From Parabacteroides chongii (lineage in GTDB: Bacteria > Bacteroidota > Bacteroidia > Bacteroidales > Tannerellaceae), in NCBI RefSeq assembly GCF_029581355.1, contig NZ_CP120849.1, positions 4,620,501 through 4,684,500 on the forward strand: DNA of 64,000 bases, read 5' to 3'. The translations under genes and the position numbers were made by a program. The notes below the pieces were generated by a model. It made no database searches. It was given only the letters and a program-made list of their open reading frames with translations, and was not told where the DNA came from. Below, piece after piece: positions 29,468 through 38,654 of the stretch; within the stretch, counting starts at the first letter, position 1, and every line of letters starts with the position of its first letter.

Positions 29468-32023
29468 TCAGTGTTTTAATCTATATAAATGATCGGCTTG
29501 TTGCCGTATTTTATTAGCCAGCATAGGCGGATAGTCCGGATGATCGGCAAAGAATGCATCGACCTCTGCCCTCGCCTCCGCGGACGTGTGGCCGGAAAGC
29601 AGCGCACGCGTCCAGGCTGTCGGGAAGAAGATATCGCCGGTACGCTGCACTTCCTGCAGGATATCCAAAGCCGGACGAATATAGTTTATCGCTTCTTCCT
29701 GCCTGGAGGAGTGATTCAGGTTTGCCAATGCAGCGGATGCCCACGGTTCGACACGACGGTTCTCTGCAATCAGCAAGGAAGCGAAGACACTGTCGCGTAC
29801 CTCTTTATGAGGAGAAACGGAAGGCGAAATGAATGCATATTCCCGTTTCCGGTCCGAATTGGTGATACGCGATTGCTGCATAGCGATAATCTCATCGGCC
29901 TGCTCCGGAAGATGGAGCGCCAGCGAGTAAGAAAGACTGATATAGTCGCTCTCACTCAGTGCACAGCCCGCCGGAGCCTGTTCCTTTTTCCATATAGCAT
30001 ATAATGCAGCGACCGATTCCGGCGACTTCGCCAATGAACGATACGAGCGGAAAGCCTGTAAACGGTGCTGCGGAACGGAGGAAGTCGTCACGATCTGCCA
30101 TAACGTCTTTTCCAATGGAGCAACATCCGTCTGATACAGCCGCTGGCAATTGCCGATATAACCCAAAGCGGCAGAGAATAGCAACGAGTTATTCTCCTCC
30201 GGCAAATATTTCAGCATAGCTTCCATATAAGAAGCTGGCGAAATAGTCCGGTTCAACAGGTTCTCATACAAAGTGACCTGGATGGAGCCTCTCAGCAGTT
30301 CCTCTTTACAAACCGGGAGATAGGCAGCACAAGCCTCCGCATCCGCTTCGCTCAAACGGAAAAAGCCATATCCTTTTCCATCTATATTCGGGACAATGAA
30401 ACTACCCTCTTGCGGGAGTCTTTTCAGTTTCTTTCGGAAGGAATTTGAATTTCTCCCGAGAGAAACTGAAATTTCTTCCGGATCCCCATTTTTCGGGACA
30501 ATCCGGAAAGAGAGATCCTGCGGCCAGTTCAGTCCCCGGTCGAACGGGTCGTTTTGCGAGATAACCAGGCTATCGCCAACCAAAGAAGCCGTGATTTCAG
30601 GCATGCCTTTTTCATTCACCCATATATGACTCCAGGTTTCGAGATCGTCATCCGTATATTTATCCAGGATAGTGATCAATCCCTCCCAAGTTGCATTTCC
30701 GTAAGCGTATGTTTTCAGATATTCCCGGATTCCCTGCCGGAAAGCATCTTTTCCCATCTTCTTGATAAGCATCTCCAGTACGACGGGCGATTTGTCATAG
30801 ATAATGTTGCCATACACCAAACCGGCATTGCGCAAATTATCCAGGTCCTGCTTGATGGGATTCGCACCGGCTGTACGGTCTTCCGAATAAGCCGGCGGGA
30901 TATAATTCTGCATAAAGTTCAAGGCATGATTGACATTCGGATACAACGGCTCGACAATCTGGGAGGCAAAATAGTTGGCAAACACCTCTTTCGTCCAGAC
31001 ATCGTCAAACCATTTCATCGTCACATAATCGCCGAACCACATATGCGCCGTCTCATGGGCAATCAGGGCACTGCGGCTCAACTGCTCATTGAGTGTCGGA
31101 TTTTCATTCAAGAACATCCGGCGGTCCGTATAGAACGTAGCTCCCGTATGCTCCATGCCGCCGAACTGGAAGCCGGGAAGGATGATGAGATCGTATTTGG
31201 CAAACGGATACGGAACAGCCGTATACTCCTCCAGCCACGCCAAGGCATCGAAAACCTCGGAGGCGATCTCCGGACATTGAGCTATTTTCTTAGGGTCTGT
31301 CTCACGATGGTAAATGGAAATCTCCCTGTCCTCCCGCGTATACGTTTCGCGAACGAACTCTCCGGCTGTAAAGGTAAACAGATAGGTACTCAACGGCTCC
31401 GTCTCCTTGAAAGAGATGATTTTCCGGTCCGGAACAGAGAGCGTGTCGGTCTTCCCTATCGCACCGTTGGTGACAGCCTGCCAGGTTGCCGGGACCTCCA
31501 GTGTCAGTGTAAACAAGGACTTCATGTCCGGCTGGTCGAAACAAGGGAAAGTTGTCCGCGCCCTGTCAGGCACCAGCAAAGTATACAGAAATTCATCCCG
31601 CCTGTTCAAAGACTGGTCCGCCGGGGTGAATGCTATATCTATTTTATTTTCACCGACTTTACTCCGGTCTGCCGGGATAATAATATGTTCGTTCTTCACT
31701 TCATAAGGCACCTGCTCGTCATTCAGTCGTACAGAAGCGACCTGCGAAGCCTCTCCTCGAAAGTCTATAATGATCGGGAGCTTCTCTTTCAGAAACAGCC
31801 GGATCACAGCCTTTCCCCCGACCGGTTCCTGCCTGGACTCCGGAATGGAGAAAAACAGATCGTATTTCACCTGCCCGAAATGTTCTTTCCTGAACTGAGC
31901 CAGTTCATGGCTCACGCCTGCTTCCTGCAGGACAACGTCTTTCTGCTGTGTTGCACAGGCTGACAACAGGCCCACAGCTGTTATTCCTACCACTTGAAAA
32001 ATAATATGATTTGAATGTGCCAT
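29468..32023 (-). CDS. M1-family zinc aminopeptidase, lipoprotein
   Basis: An 851-residue protein. The N-terminus MAHSNHIIFQVVGITAVGLLSAC ends in a lipobox, so it is probably membrane anchored. The exopeptidase motif G-G-M-E-H and the zinc site H323-E324-x-x-H327-x18-E346 (HETAHMWFGDY...WTKEVFANYF) are intact. N-terminal beta domain, thermolysin-like catalytic domain and C-terminal helical ERAP1-like domain are all present at normal length. It trims N-terminal residues from peptides, probably in the periplasm or at the surface. It shares an operon with an M16 peptidase, which suggests joint peptide scavenging. Confidence 0.94.
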   Translation of the reverse strand: MAHSNHIIFQVVGITAVGLLSACATQQKDVVLQEAGVSHELAQFRKEHFGQVKYDLFFSIPESRQEPVGGKAVIRLFLKEKLPIIIDFRGEASQVASVRLNDEQVPYEVKNEHIIIPADRSKVGENKIDIAFTPADQSLNRRDEFLYTLLVPDRARTTFPCFDQPDMKSLFTLTLEVPATWQAVTNGAIGKTDTLSVPDRKIISFKETEPLSTYLFTFTAGEFVRETYTREDREISIYHRETDPKKIAQCPEIASEVFDALAWLEEYTAVPYPFAKYDLIILPGFQFGGMEHTGATFYTDRRMFLNENPTLNEQLSRSALIAHETAHMWFGDYVTMKWFDDVWTKEVFANYFASQIVEPLYPNVNHALNFMQNYIPPAYSEDRTAGANPIKQDLDNLRNAGLVYGNIIYDKSPVVLEMLIKKMGKDAFRQGIREYLKTYAYGNATWEGLITILDKYTDDDLETWSHIWVNEKGMPEITASLVGDSLVISQNDPFDRGLNWPQDLSFRIVPKNGDPEEISVSLGRNSNSFRKKLKRLPQEGSFIVPNIDGKGYGFFRLSEADAEACAAYLPVCKEELLRGSIQVTLYENLLNRTISPASYMEAMLKYLPEENNSLLFSAALGYIGNCQRLYQTDVAPLEKTLWQIVTTSSVPQHRLQAFRSYRSLAKSPESVAALYAIWKKEQAPAGCALSESDYISLSYSLALHLPEQADEIIAMQQSRITNSDRKREYAFISPSVSPHKEVRDSVFASLLIAENRRVEPWASAALANLNHSSRQEEAINYIRPALDILQEVQRTGDIFFPTAWTRALLSGHTSAEARAEVDAFFADHPDYPPMLANKIRQQADHLYRLKH

Positions 32024-32027
32024 CCTT

Positions 32028-32483
32028 TTACTCTCTCAAATATTCTGCTATCGACATAAAATTGCGCTCCAGTAAATACATTTGCGACGCCATAAAAGTA
32101 AAAAATTCTCCCCAATCCTGTTTACGGTGAAAATCGATTCCTTCCTTGGCTGTATAAATTCGGGCGACTTCTTTTCCCGTCTCCCGGACAAAACAAATAT
32201 CCCAGATCAGTCCTTCGGGGAAATCCATCTCCAGCGTTTCCTTATACCAGGTGAGACGTTCGTACATCTCCAGGCGAAGTTCTTCGCTCCGGTGGTTCAC
32301 CTCCAGGATCACATAAGCACCGCTGCGGCTGATATCGAACTTCAACTCGACACCTTTGACTTTAGTATCGTATAAAGTCCATATTTTTTTACGCCCCCGC
32401 AGATAAGGCTGTACTTCACAATAAGCGGCGAAACTTTCCCAAAACTCCAGTTTCAGGTTCTTTAATTCGTCTTTACTATACAT
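32028..32483 (-). CDS. DUF4268 protein
   Basis: A 151-residue cytosolic protein (start MYSKDELKNLKLEFWESFAAYCEVQPYLRGRKKIWTLYDTKVKGVELKFDISRSGAYVILEVNHRSEELRLEMYERL...). It matches the stand-alone DUF4268 family of Bacteroidetes; DUF4268 also occurs as the C-terminal part of some restriction-like nucleases. The ATG at 32483 is chosen because upstream in-frame codons are made of dispersed-repeat sequence (NCHLSTVNCQL). Function unknown. It lies 4 bp before the M1 start. Confidence 0.82.
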   Translation of the reverse strand: MYSKDELKNLKLEFWESFAAYCEVQPYLRGRKKIWTLYDTKVKGVELKFDISRSGAYVILEVNHRSEELRLEMYERLTWYKETLEMDFPEGLIWDICFVRETGKEVARIYTAKEGIDFHRKQDWGEFFTFMASQMYLLERNFMSIAEYLRE

Positions 32484-32490
32484 CTTTTTT

Positions 32491-32575
32491 AGTTGACAAT
32501 TGACAGTTGACAGATGACAGTTAAAAGAAGGAGCCAAAAACACCTGTCCACTGTTATCTGTCAACTATCAACTAT
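32491..32575. repeat. Dispersed TGACAGTTGACA-type inverted repeat between M16 and DUF4268 genes
   Basis: The left arm AGTTGACAATTGACAGTTGA... (32491-32522) and the right arm ...CTGTCAACTATCAACTAT (32544-32575) are imperfect inverse copies around a 21-nt centre. Each arm is a string of 7-8 bp TTGACAR units. Related arms occur at 13189-13203, 52769-52847 and 57505-57543. Confidence 0.8.
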
Positions 32576-35454
32576 TTATAAATATCTTTTTTCCTCAATC
32601 TGATAACTTCTCCATATTCCGCCAGCTTCTTCATATCGATACGGCTGGAATTGCCCACTATCACATAGACAACCGGCTTCAGACGGACATTGTGCCTGTA
32701 AAAACGGACAATATCCTGCATATCCATCTCCGAAAGGTCGGCCAACAAGGCTTCATTCGGATCCCGGTCGAATCCGCTTCTCCGGAAATAGGCAACCTTT
32801 TCCGACAGTTCCCTGAAAGAGGGGAAATCATTATTTACCTGATTGATGATCGACTGCTTGACTGTTTCGATCCGCTCCGGTTTTTCCGGCATTTCACCGA
32901 TCAGCGATTTCATCACTTCCATGGCATCCAGCGTCTTGTCGCTCTGTGTGGAAAGCATCGTGACAAACTCTCCCGCCTTTCCCGGCAACTGATGGGGCGG
33001 TAACAGATAACGCCCGTTCACCCGATAGGCAAGCGAGCGGAACTCCCTGATCTCCTGAAACATCAAAGAGGACATATCTCCGCCGAAATAAGCAGAGAAC
33101 AGCCGGGAAGCATGACGCGACCAGGCATCATCCGTCACTTCTCCTTTGGCAAAGCCGTAAACGATACTTTGCGAGGCTGTCGGCATATCCATAAAATACA
33201 CAACCGGTTTATCATATGCTTTTGCATCCCGATAGTAGGGTTCTTTTACCGCAACAGTGATCTCCTGCAACGGAAGCGTCGCCTTTATCTGCTCTGCAAC
33301 CTGACCGGCAGGCAGTGTCCCGCAATAATGCAAATCGCATTCCATCCGGCGGACGTCTGCAAAAACGTTCAGCAAATCCTTTCCTTTCAGCTTCTTGATC
33401 TCTGAAAGGGACAATTTTTTAAGGAACCTCGATTGTTCGCCATACTTCACCATTTCCAACATGGCAAGGGCAATGTTATCGCTCGATTCGAAGAAAGCCT
33501 TCTCTATCACTTTAGCTCCATTTATTACCTGGCGTATCTGTTTATCATCGGCTTTTACATGCGCGATAAAATCACCTGCCAGCTTTACGGTCTCTTCAAA
33601 ATGCTTGTCAAAACCGGTAATGCGGACAATAAACTGTTTCTCGTTTGCATCGAAAGACAGCGCGCTGCCCAGCACCTGCAACCGCGTCCGGAACTCCTGG
33701 TACGACAGGGAGTCCGTGCCCAGGAACTGCAGATAATTTGCCAGAAGCATTAACCGGGGCTGTTCCAGCATCCCGATCTGATACACCATATTCAGCGTAA
33801 ATATATCCGTAACCGGATTTGCCGTTGCATATAAAGTAGCCAATGGAGTGAGCTGGCTTATCTGTACGTCTTTCCCGAAATCGATAAAACGCGGGGCAAC
33901 CGTCTGCACGGGCAATTGCTCCAGCCGTTTGGCATATTCGGATGATGCTTCCGAGTTTTTAGGAACAACCGGATTGAAATCAGGCTTTGCCAGGTTGTCT
34001 TTCGGGTATTTGCCTGTTGTTTTAGTGACACACAAATAGTTATCACTAAAATATTTACGGGCAACACGGATAACATCCTCCCGCGTCAGAGCTTCGATCC
34101 GGGCTACTTCCTGCAGATACTCTTCCCAGCTTTTACCCTGCGAATACAGCGACATCAGTATACGGGCACGCGAGTCTATATTTTCCAGGTCGGAAGCGTA
34201 CTGGCGGTGTTGTTCCTGTTTCAGGCTATTAAATATTTCGTCACTGAAATCTCCCTCTTTTACCCGGTTTATCTCTTTCCATACTAATTTTTCCGCTCTG
34301 CCGTATGTCTGAAACATCAGCTTCGGGATAATGGCTACTGCCAGTATTCCGGCCTCGTTCATGCTCTCGTTCATGGCCATCGAAGCCATGATCTTCCTGT
34401 CGACCATCAGTTTGTCGAGAAAGCCGGTTCCGTTTGCATTGTTCAGCATATTCACTGCGACAGCCAGTGCGACCTGGTCTTCATGATTGGCAGGGACACC
34501 ACGGAACCCCAATCCCATCGCCTTTACCAAAGGGACAGGAAATTTTATTTTCATTATCTCCTTCCCCTTGAACGGTGGCAGAGCAACAACTTCTTTTTTA
34601 GGAGCTTCACCCGGACGGATGCGCGAAAAAGTCTTTTCAAGAATGGGCAGTACAGCGTCCGAGTCAAAATCGCCACTCAAAATCAAAGCCATATTGGATG
34701 CCACATAATACTCCTCAAAAAACTTCCGCATCTCTGTCAGACGCGGATTCTTCAGATTCTCCGTGCTTCCAATGATCGGATAGGCATAGGGATGCGGTGC
34801 GAAATAGCGGGCAAGCAAACGTTCCATAACTGGACCGCCGATAAAGTCGCCGTACATGTTCTTTTCTTCATAAACAGTCTCCAGCTCGCTTTGGAACAGG
34901 CGGAAGACAGGATTCAACAGGCGTTCGCTGTTTATTTCCGCCCATTGCTCCATATATTGCGGGGAAAAAGTATTGAAATAGATGGTGGCATCATAGGAGG
35001 TCGCGGCATTCAGTCCTGAGCCGCCATATTTGGAAATCAGACGATTGAACTCATTCGGGATCACATAATCGGACGAGCGGATACTCAGTTCGTTTATCTC
35101 TTTCTGAATATCGGCACGGGCTGCTTCATCTTTTGTCCGGGCAAGTTTGTCATATTTCATGACAATAGAATCCAGGAGTACTTTCTCTGCTTCATAATTC
35201 ACCGTACCGATCTTGTCGGTACCCTTGAACATCATATGTTCGAAATAATGGGCAATCCCTGTGTCCGGACAATCTTTCGCCCCGGCCTTCACAACGACAG
35301 CTCCAAACACCTTCGGCTGACTATGATCCTCATTCAGCCAGACGGTCAATCCATTATTTAGTGTATGTTCTTTTACTTCAAGCGCTTTTGTATTCTGAGC
35401 GGTTAACAGATTTGTACCAGTTGTAACTAACATCATCGTCAAAAATGCTTTCAT
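32572..35454 (-). CDS. M16-family (insulinase/pitrilysin) metallopeptidase
   Basis: A 960-residue exported protein with signal peptide MKAFLTMMLVTTGTNLLTA. The inverted zinc motif H69-x-x-E72-H73 (IAHYFEHMMFKGTDKIG) with the downstream Glu in L-E-T-V-Y-E-E-K is intact. It comprises two M16 halves; the second half (from ~530) is the inactive structural partner with R-x-Y-like substrate residues (SLAYRVNGRYLLPP). It acts on peptides in the periplasm by family analogy. First gene of the M16-DUF4268-M1-gdx operon, with a promoter at 35484-35491. Confidence 0.93.
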   Translation of the reverse strand: MKAFLTMMLVTTGTNLLTAQNTKALEVKEHTLNNGLTVWLNEDHSQPKVFGAVVVKAGAKDCPDTGIAHYFEHMMFKGTDKIGTVNYEAEKVLLDSIVMKYDKLARTKDEAARADIQKEINELSIRSSDYVIPNEFNRLISKYGGSGLNAATSYDATIYFNTFSPQYMEQWAEINSERLLNPVFRLFQSELETVYEEKNMYGDFIGGPVMERLLARYFAPHPYAYPIIGSTENLKNPRLTEMRKFFEEYYVASNMALILSGDFDSDAVLPILEKTFSRIRPGEAPKKEVVALPPFKGKEIMKIKFPVPLVKAMGLGFRGVPANHEDQVALAVAVNMLNNANGTGFLDKLMVDRKIMASMAMNESMNEAGILAVAIIPKLMFQTYGRAEKLVWKEINRVKEGDFSDEIFNSLKQEQHRQYASDLENIDSRARILMSLYSQGKSWEEYLQEVARIEALTREDVIRVARKYFSDNYLCVTKTTGKYPKDNLAKPDFNPVVPKNSEASSEYAKRLEQLPVQTVAPRFIDFGKDVQISQLTPLATLYATANPVTDIFTLNMVYQIGMLEQPRLMLLANYLQFLGTDSLSYQEFRTRLQVLGSALSFDANEKQFIVRITGFDKHFEETVKLAGDFIAHVKADDKQIRQVINGAKVIEKAFFESSDNIALAMLEMVKYGEQSRFLKKLSLSEIKKLKGKDLLNVFADVRRMECDLHYCGTLPAGQVAEQIKATLPLQEITVAVKEPYYRDAKAYDKPVVYFMDMPTASQSIVYGFAKGEVTDDAWSRHASRLFSAYFGGDMSSLMFQEIREFRSLAYRVNGRYLLPPHQLPGKAGEFVTMLSTQSDKTLDAMEVMKSLIGEMPEKPERIETVKQSIINQVNNDFPSFRELSEKVAYFRRSGFDRDPNEALLADLSEMDMQDIVRFYRHNVRLKPVVYVIVGNSSRIDMKKLAEYGEVIRLRKKDIYK

Positions 35455-35483
35455 GGTATATTTTCACCATCATTTATGACTTA

Positions 35484-35491
35484 CAAAGATA
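35484..35491 (-). promoter_or_regulatory. -7 element TATCTTTG of the M16 operon
   Basis: The minus-strand TATCTTTG fits TAnnTTTG, 30 bp before the M16 start. It shares the 224-bp divergent region with the peptide cluster, where no equally good plus-strand element is seen (closest is TTCCTTTG at 35661-35668). Confidence 0.6.
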
Positions 35492-35678
35492 GCTCATTCC
35501 CACAAGTAAATAGGATTTGATAAGATATTTTTGGACTATTCTTTCAAATCTGAAGCATAAAACAATATTCCCCGCTCCCTTTCTAGAAAATGGGACTGCG
35601 TTTTCCTTTTATTAAGACACCTGCTACTTTATAAAACTGTATCAAACTCATATTTATTCTTTCCTTTGCGGAACAATA

Positions 35679-36563
35679 ATGAAAGCGAACACTAGTATGC
35701 AATATCTGAATATCGCAGGTTTTAATATATTATTGGATTTTGACTTCAACCCCTTTCTCGAAATGAAGAATTTTATCCCCTTCATCGGAAAAAGCCAGGA
35801 GAAGCAAGCTACAGACCTGTGTACCATCTCTGTCGATCCTGGCAGAGAAATAAAAGATATACCCGTATTCGTGTATTCAACCACCACAGAAACAGGTTCC
35901 TATGGTATATATCAAAACGATGATTTGAATATAGTCATATACCAGTCTGCCGAGTCAGGCAACAAATACCGGTTGCTGGCCGACAAAACATGGAAAGAAC
36001 TCACAATCGACTTTGTTCCGACCACAAGTGCCGAAAGTCCGACTGTCTTAAATCTGTTTCTCATGTTGGCCTTTATTTACAGCTCTTCATTTCATGATAC
36101 AGTTCTGATTCACGCGTCTTCCATCAAAAAAGAAGAAGAGGGATTTGCTTTCTTAGGCCCTTCCGGAATCGGCAAAAGCACCCATTCCGACCTGTGGCTG
36201 AAATACATCCCCGGTTCTACTTTATTGAACGACGACCAGCCGGCAGTTCGTATAATAGGAAACATACCTTATATATATGGCACTCCCTGGAGTGGAAAAA
36301 GAGACTATTATCGAAACGAAAGATCTCAGCTGCAAGCCCTCTACAAAATGGAGCAAGCGAAAGAAAACCGCTTGAAGCGATTGTCTGCCATTGACACATT
36401 CCGACTTTTACTGGCCTCCGCATCTATGATACGCCACGACAAGCCGACTTTCAATGCGATCAGTCAGACTTTGGCCCGACTTGCAGGAACCGTTCCTGGC
36501 TACCATTTGCAATCAAGGCCAGAACGAGAAGCTGCCGAAATGTCTTACAACAGAGATAGATAA
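35679..36563 (+). CDS. HPr-kinase/PEP-carboxykinase-like protein of a peptide-modification cluster
   Basis: A 294-residue protein. After a beta-rich N-terminal domain (~1-130) comes the kinase core: VLIHASSIKKEEEGFAFLGPSGIGKSTHSDLWLKY with a Walker A loop G-P-S-G-I-G-K-S-T, LLNDDQPAVRI with the acidic metal ligands, and YGTPWSGKRDYYRNERSQLQALYKMEQA. This is the HprK-like, PEPCK-fold layout found next to PqqD genes in RiPP clusters; relatives in lasso clusters phosphorylate the precursor C-terminus. It is too divergent to be the true HPr kinase of sugar regulation. First gene of a six-gene plus-strand run. Confidence 0.8.
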   Translation: MKANTSMQYLNIAGFNILLDFDFNPFLEMKNFIPFIGKSQEKQATDLCTISVDPGREIKDIPVFVYSTTTETGSYGIYQNDDLNIVIYQSAESGNKYRLLADKTWKELTIDFVPTTSAESPTVLNLFLMLAFIYSSSFHDTVLIHASSIKKEEEGFAFLGPSGIGKSTHSDLWLKYIPGSTLLNDDQPAVRIIGNIPYIYGTPWSGKRDYYRNERSQLQALYKMEQAKENRLKRLSAIDTFRLLLASASMIRHDKPTFNAISQTLARLAGTVPGYHLQSRPEREAAEMSYNRDR

Positions 36564-36610
36564 TTGTTTAATTTTAATACGAATAGAAAGTGAAAAAGAA
36601 AAATTTAAAA

Positions 36611-36769
36611 ATGTACGAGAAACCAAAAGTGGAAGTCGTAGAAATCCACTTGAATGAGTGTATCGCTGGTAGTGGTGCTGTTCAAATTTCTGCAGGGAAA
36701 TTCGAACGTCACAACTTTGGAACAGGAACAGATGGGAATTCTCCTTGGGAGCATAATTGGATCGATTAA
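36611..36769 (+). CDS. 52-residue candidate precursor peptide
   Basis: This short ORF reads MYEKPKVEVVEIHLNECIAG, then S-G-A-V-Q-I-S-A-G-K-F-E-R-H-N-F-G-T-G-T, then DGNSPWEHNWID. The charged amphipathic start Y-E-K-P-K-V-E-V-V-E-I looks like a leader that a PqqD-type domain could bind; the Gly/Ser junction A-G-S-G and the polar, aromatic-rich tail look like a core. An in-frame GTG at 36590 would add KKKNLK. It lies 47 bp after the kinase and 27 bp before the lipoprotein gene. One Cys, two Trp and a C-terminal Asp are present. It is too short to be well supported by coding statistics, so the role rests on context. Confidence 0.65.
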   Translation: MYEKPKVEVVEIHLNECIAGSGAVQISAGKFERHNFGTGTDGNSPWEHNWID

Positions 36770-36796
36770 TAATTTAAACAAAAACATTACGAATTA

Positions 36797-38155
36797 ATGA
36801 AAACATTTATCAAAACATTAGTAATTAGCAGTCTGTCGTTGTCCATGTTTACTGCATGTAGTAACGATATGGATGATAATGGAAAAGGAACTGATACTCC
36901 CGATATAAAATGGACAAGTGTCACGATGCAACTTGCGAATACTGCTCAAGGTTTTGACAATAAACAAGACTTGCCTCTAACAAAAACGGGAAATGGAGAA
37001 ATATGGCCAGAATCAACACCATTAAGAAGTAGCGACGAACAACTTCAAGCTATTTATCCATTAGAGAACGTAGGACATAAGATTTATTTAGTAAAGGTCG
37101 ATAATGATAATAACTGTATAGCAACAGCAACTCAAGTAAATGAAAATGATTTGACATTGACTTGGAAGCTATCACTTTCCACTGATTCAGATAATTCAAT
37201 TTCGATAAAAGGAGAAGGTGAAGATTCAGATTGCAATAATCCTATTAATTTAAAACAGGGGGATAAAGTATATTTTGCTTCCACAAAAGATATTACAAAA
37301 GCTACTGCTAAGAAATCAGATGTTTTGACCATCCCGGGAGGTGATGTATATGCCCCTATTGGTGATATCTTATTTATTAGTGAAGCAGCCTTATTCGTTA
37401 ATATCGACAATGAACAGATTATATTTGAATCTGAAAATGCTATAAGTACAGGCCAAAAAGACCGATATGAATTACCTATATCATCAGAAGATACTCAGGA
37501 AACAATGAGTATGATTCATTTGGAACGTGCTACAACATTATTAAATGTACAACTTGCTATCAAAACAGAATCAGGGAATTCAGCAAATAACGCTGATTAC
37601 ATCAAAGACTACCTTAATCAGGTAGCAAAGAAAGAGTTAATTACAGATATAAATAAACAATTCCGTGCTCGTTTCTTCTTTACTGGTTATCCTAATGCAT
37701 ATGACATGACAAGAACAGCACCGATATCGGCAAGCACTGATGAATATACAGCCATTAGCTATAGATGGTGTTCTCCTGTAAACGAAATGGATTTTCCATT
37801 AGTCAGTACAAGTAGAAAGTTCTCCGGTTTCAGAGATATGTCCCTTCCTTATATCACTCCACATGATTTCAGAAATAGTAACAATCAAACTATGATTTAT
37901 ATGACTTTTGAAATTTTGGATACAAACGGGGAAACTCCTTTATATAGAGGTACTATTGCGGGAGAATTCGCCGCAGCCGACATCATGGCAAGAAACACAA
38001 ATGTTGTTGTATTATATGCCCTAAATGTATCTGAATTAGGAGGTTTATTAAGTAGACCTATTTCAAAATCACTTGTCACCCGTTCTGCTGTTGAAGATGA
38101 ACTGTTCGGTACAATGATAGATGCTGATGTTGAATTCGAATATTTAACCAAATAA
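36797..38155 (+). CDS. Fimbrillin-like lipoprotein in the peptide cluster
   Basis: A 452-residue protein with signal peptide and lipobox (ISSLSLSMFTAC|S). A Thr/Asp linker follows, then beta-rich domains with M-I-H-L-E-R-A-T-T-L-L-N-V-Q-L, the strand typical of Mfa/fimbrillin-like proteins, and a second domain (~290-450). No enzymatic motif is visible. The coding sequence is clearly more AT-rich than its neighbours. Placed between the candidate precursor and the peptidase it could be an immunity or receptor protein, a surface anchor for the peptide, or a fimbrial subunit unrelated to peptide maturation. Confidence 0.7.
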   Translation: MKTFIKTLVISSLSLSMFTACSNDMDDNGKGTDTPDIKWTSVTMQLANTAQGFDNKQDLPLTKTGNGEIWPESTPLRSSDEQLQAIYPLENVGHKIYLVKVDNDNNCIATATQVNENDLTLTWKLSLSTDSDNSISIKGEGEDSDCNNPINLKQGDKVYFASTKDITKATAKKSDVLTIPGGDVYAPIGDILFISEAALFVNIDNEQIIFESENAISTGQKDRYELPISSEDTQETMSMIHLERATTLLNVQLAIKTESGNSANNADYIKDYLNQVAKKELITDINKQFRARFFFTGYPNAYDMTRTAPISASTDEYTAISYRWCSPVNEMDFPLVSTSRKFSGFRDMSLPYITPHDFRNSNNQTMIYMTFEILDTNGETPLYRGTIAGEFAAADIMARNTNVVVLYALNVSELGGLLSRPISKSLVTRSAVEDELFGTMIDADVEFEYLTK

Positions 38156-38169
38156 CGCACAAACATATC

Positions 38170-38646
38170 ATGGAGCTCCCCTCCTCTACCCGTATCATCC
38201 AGCTGCCGAATGAATTAATCATTCAAGAAGTGGCAACATGTTTACGTAAAGGACAAACAGCTACCATACGTATAAAGGGGAACAGTATGTTCCCCTTTTT
38301 GCGCCATGAGAAAGACGCCGTCCGGCTGCAATCCATTCATCCGGACCAACTCAGATGCGGGCAAATCGTATTATTCAAATACGGTCCCGTTTATCTCTTA
38401 CACCGGATTATCCGTATCGAAGCCTCACAGCTTTATATCCGCGGTGACAATCGAGTCGGATTTCCACTTGAAATTGTAGACAAAGATGCTGTCGTAGGAT
38501 ACGTCACCTCCATCCAGCGAGGAACCCGATGGATGCCTCCCGAACACTTCGGATGGCAACTAATCTCCTCCCTCTGGATACACTCATATCCGCTACGGCT
38601 CCGACTCTCAGGCTTAAAAAAATACATTCGAAAAATCCTAAAATAA
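38170..38646 (+). CDS. S24/S26-family peptidase (signal-peptidase-like)
   Basis: The 158-residue protein contains the catalytic Ser motif TIRIKGNSMFPFLRHEKDAVRL, then GQIVLFKYGPVYLLHRIIRIEASQLYIRGDNRVG. The L-H-R-I replaces the usual K-R of type I signal peptidases, so it is a Ser-His enzyme like SipW/ER-type peptidases; G-D-N follows as in the family. No strong membrane anchor is evident. It probably cleaves the precursor leader or another cluster protein. It begins 14 bp after the lipoprotein stop and is followed by pqqD-like after 8 bp. Confidence 0.85.
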   Translation: MELPSSTRIIQLPNELIIQEVATCLRKGQTATIRIKGNSMFPFLRHEKDAVRLQSIHPDQLRCGQIVLFKYGPVYLLHRIIRIEASQLYIRGDNRVGFPLEIVDKDAVVGYVTSIQRGTRWMPPEHFGWQLISSLWIHSYPLRLRLSGLKKYIRKILK

Positions 38647-38654
38647 TCAAACTC

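Noticed and set aside
30554..31963. 469-codon open frame antisense to the M1 aminopeptidase gene
   Set aside because: Fully overlaps a protein with intact zinc-peptidase motifs; no signal, promoter or family for the antisense frame.
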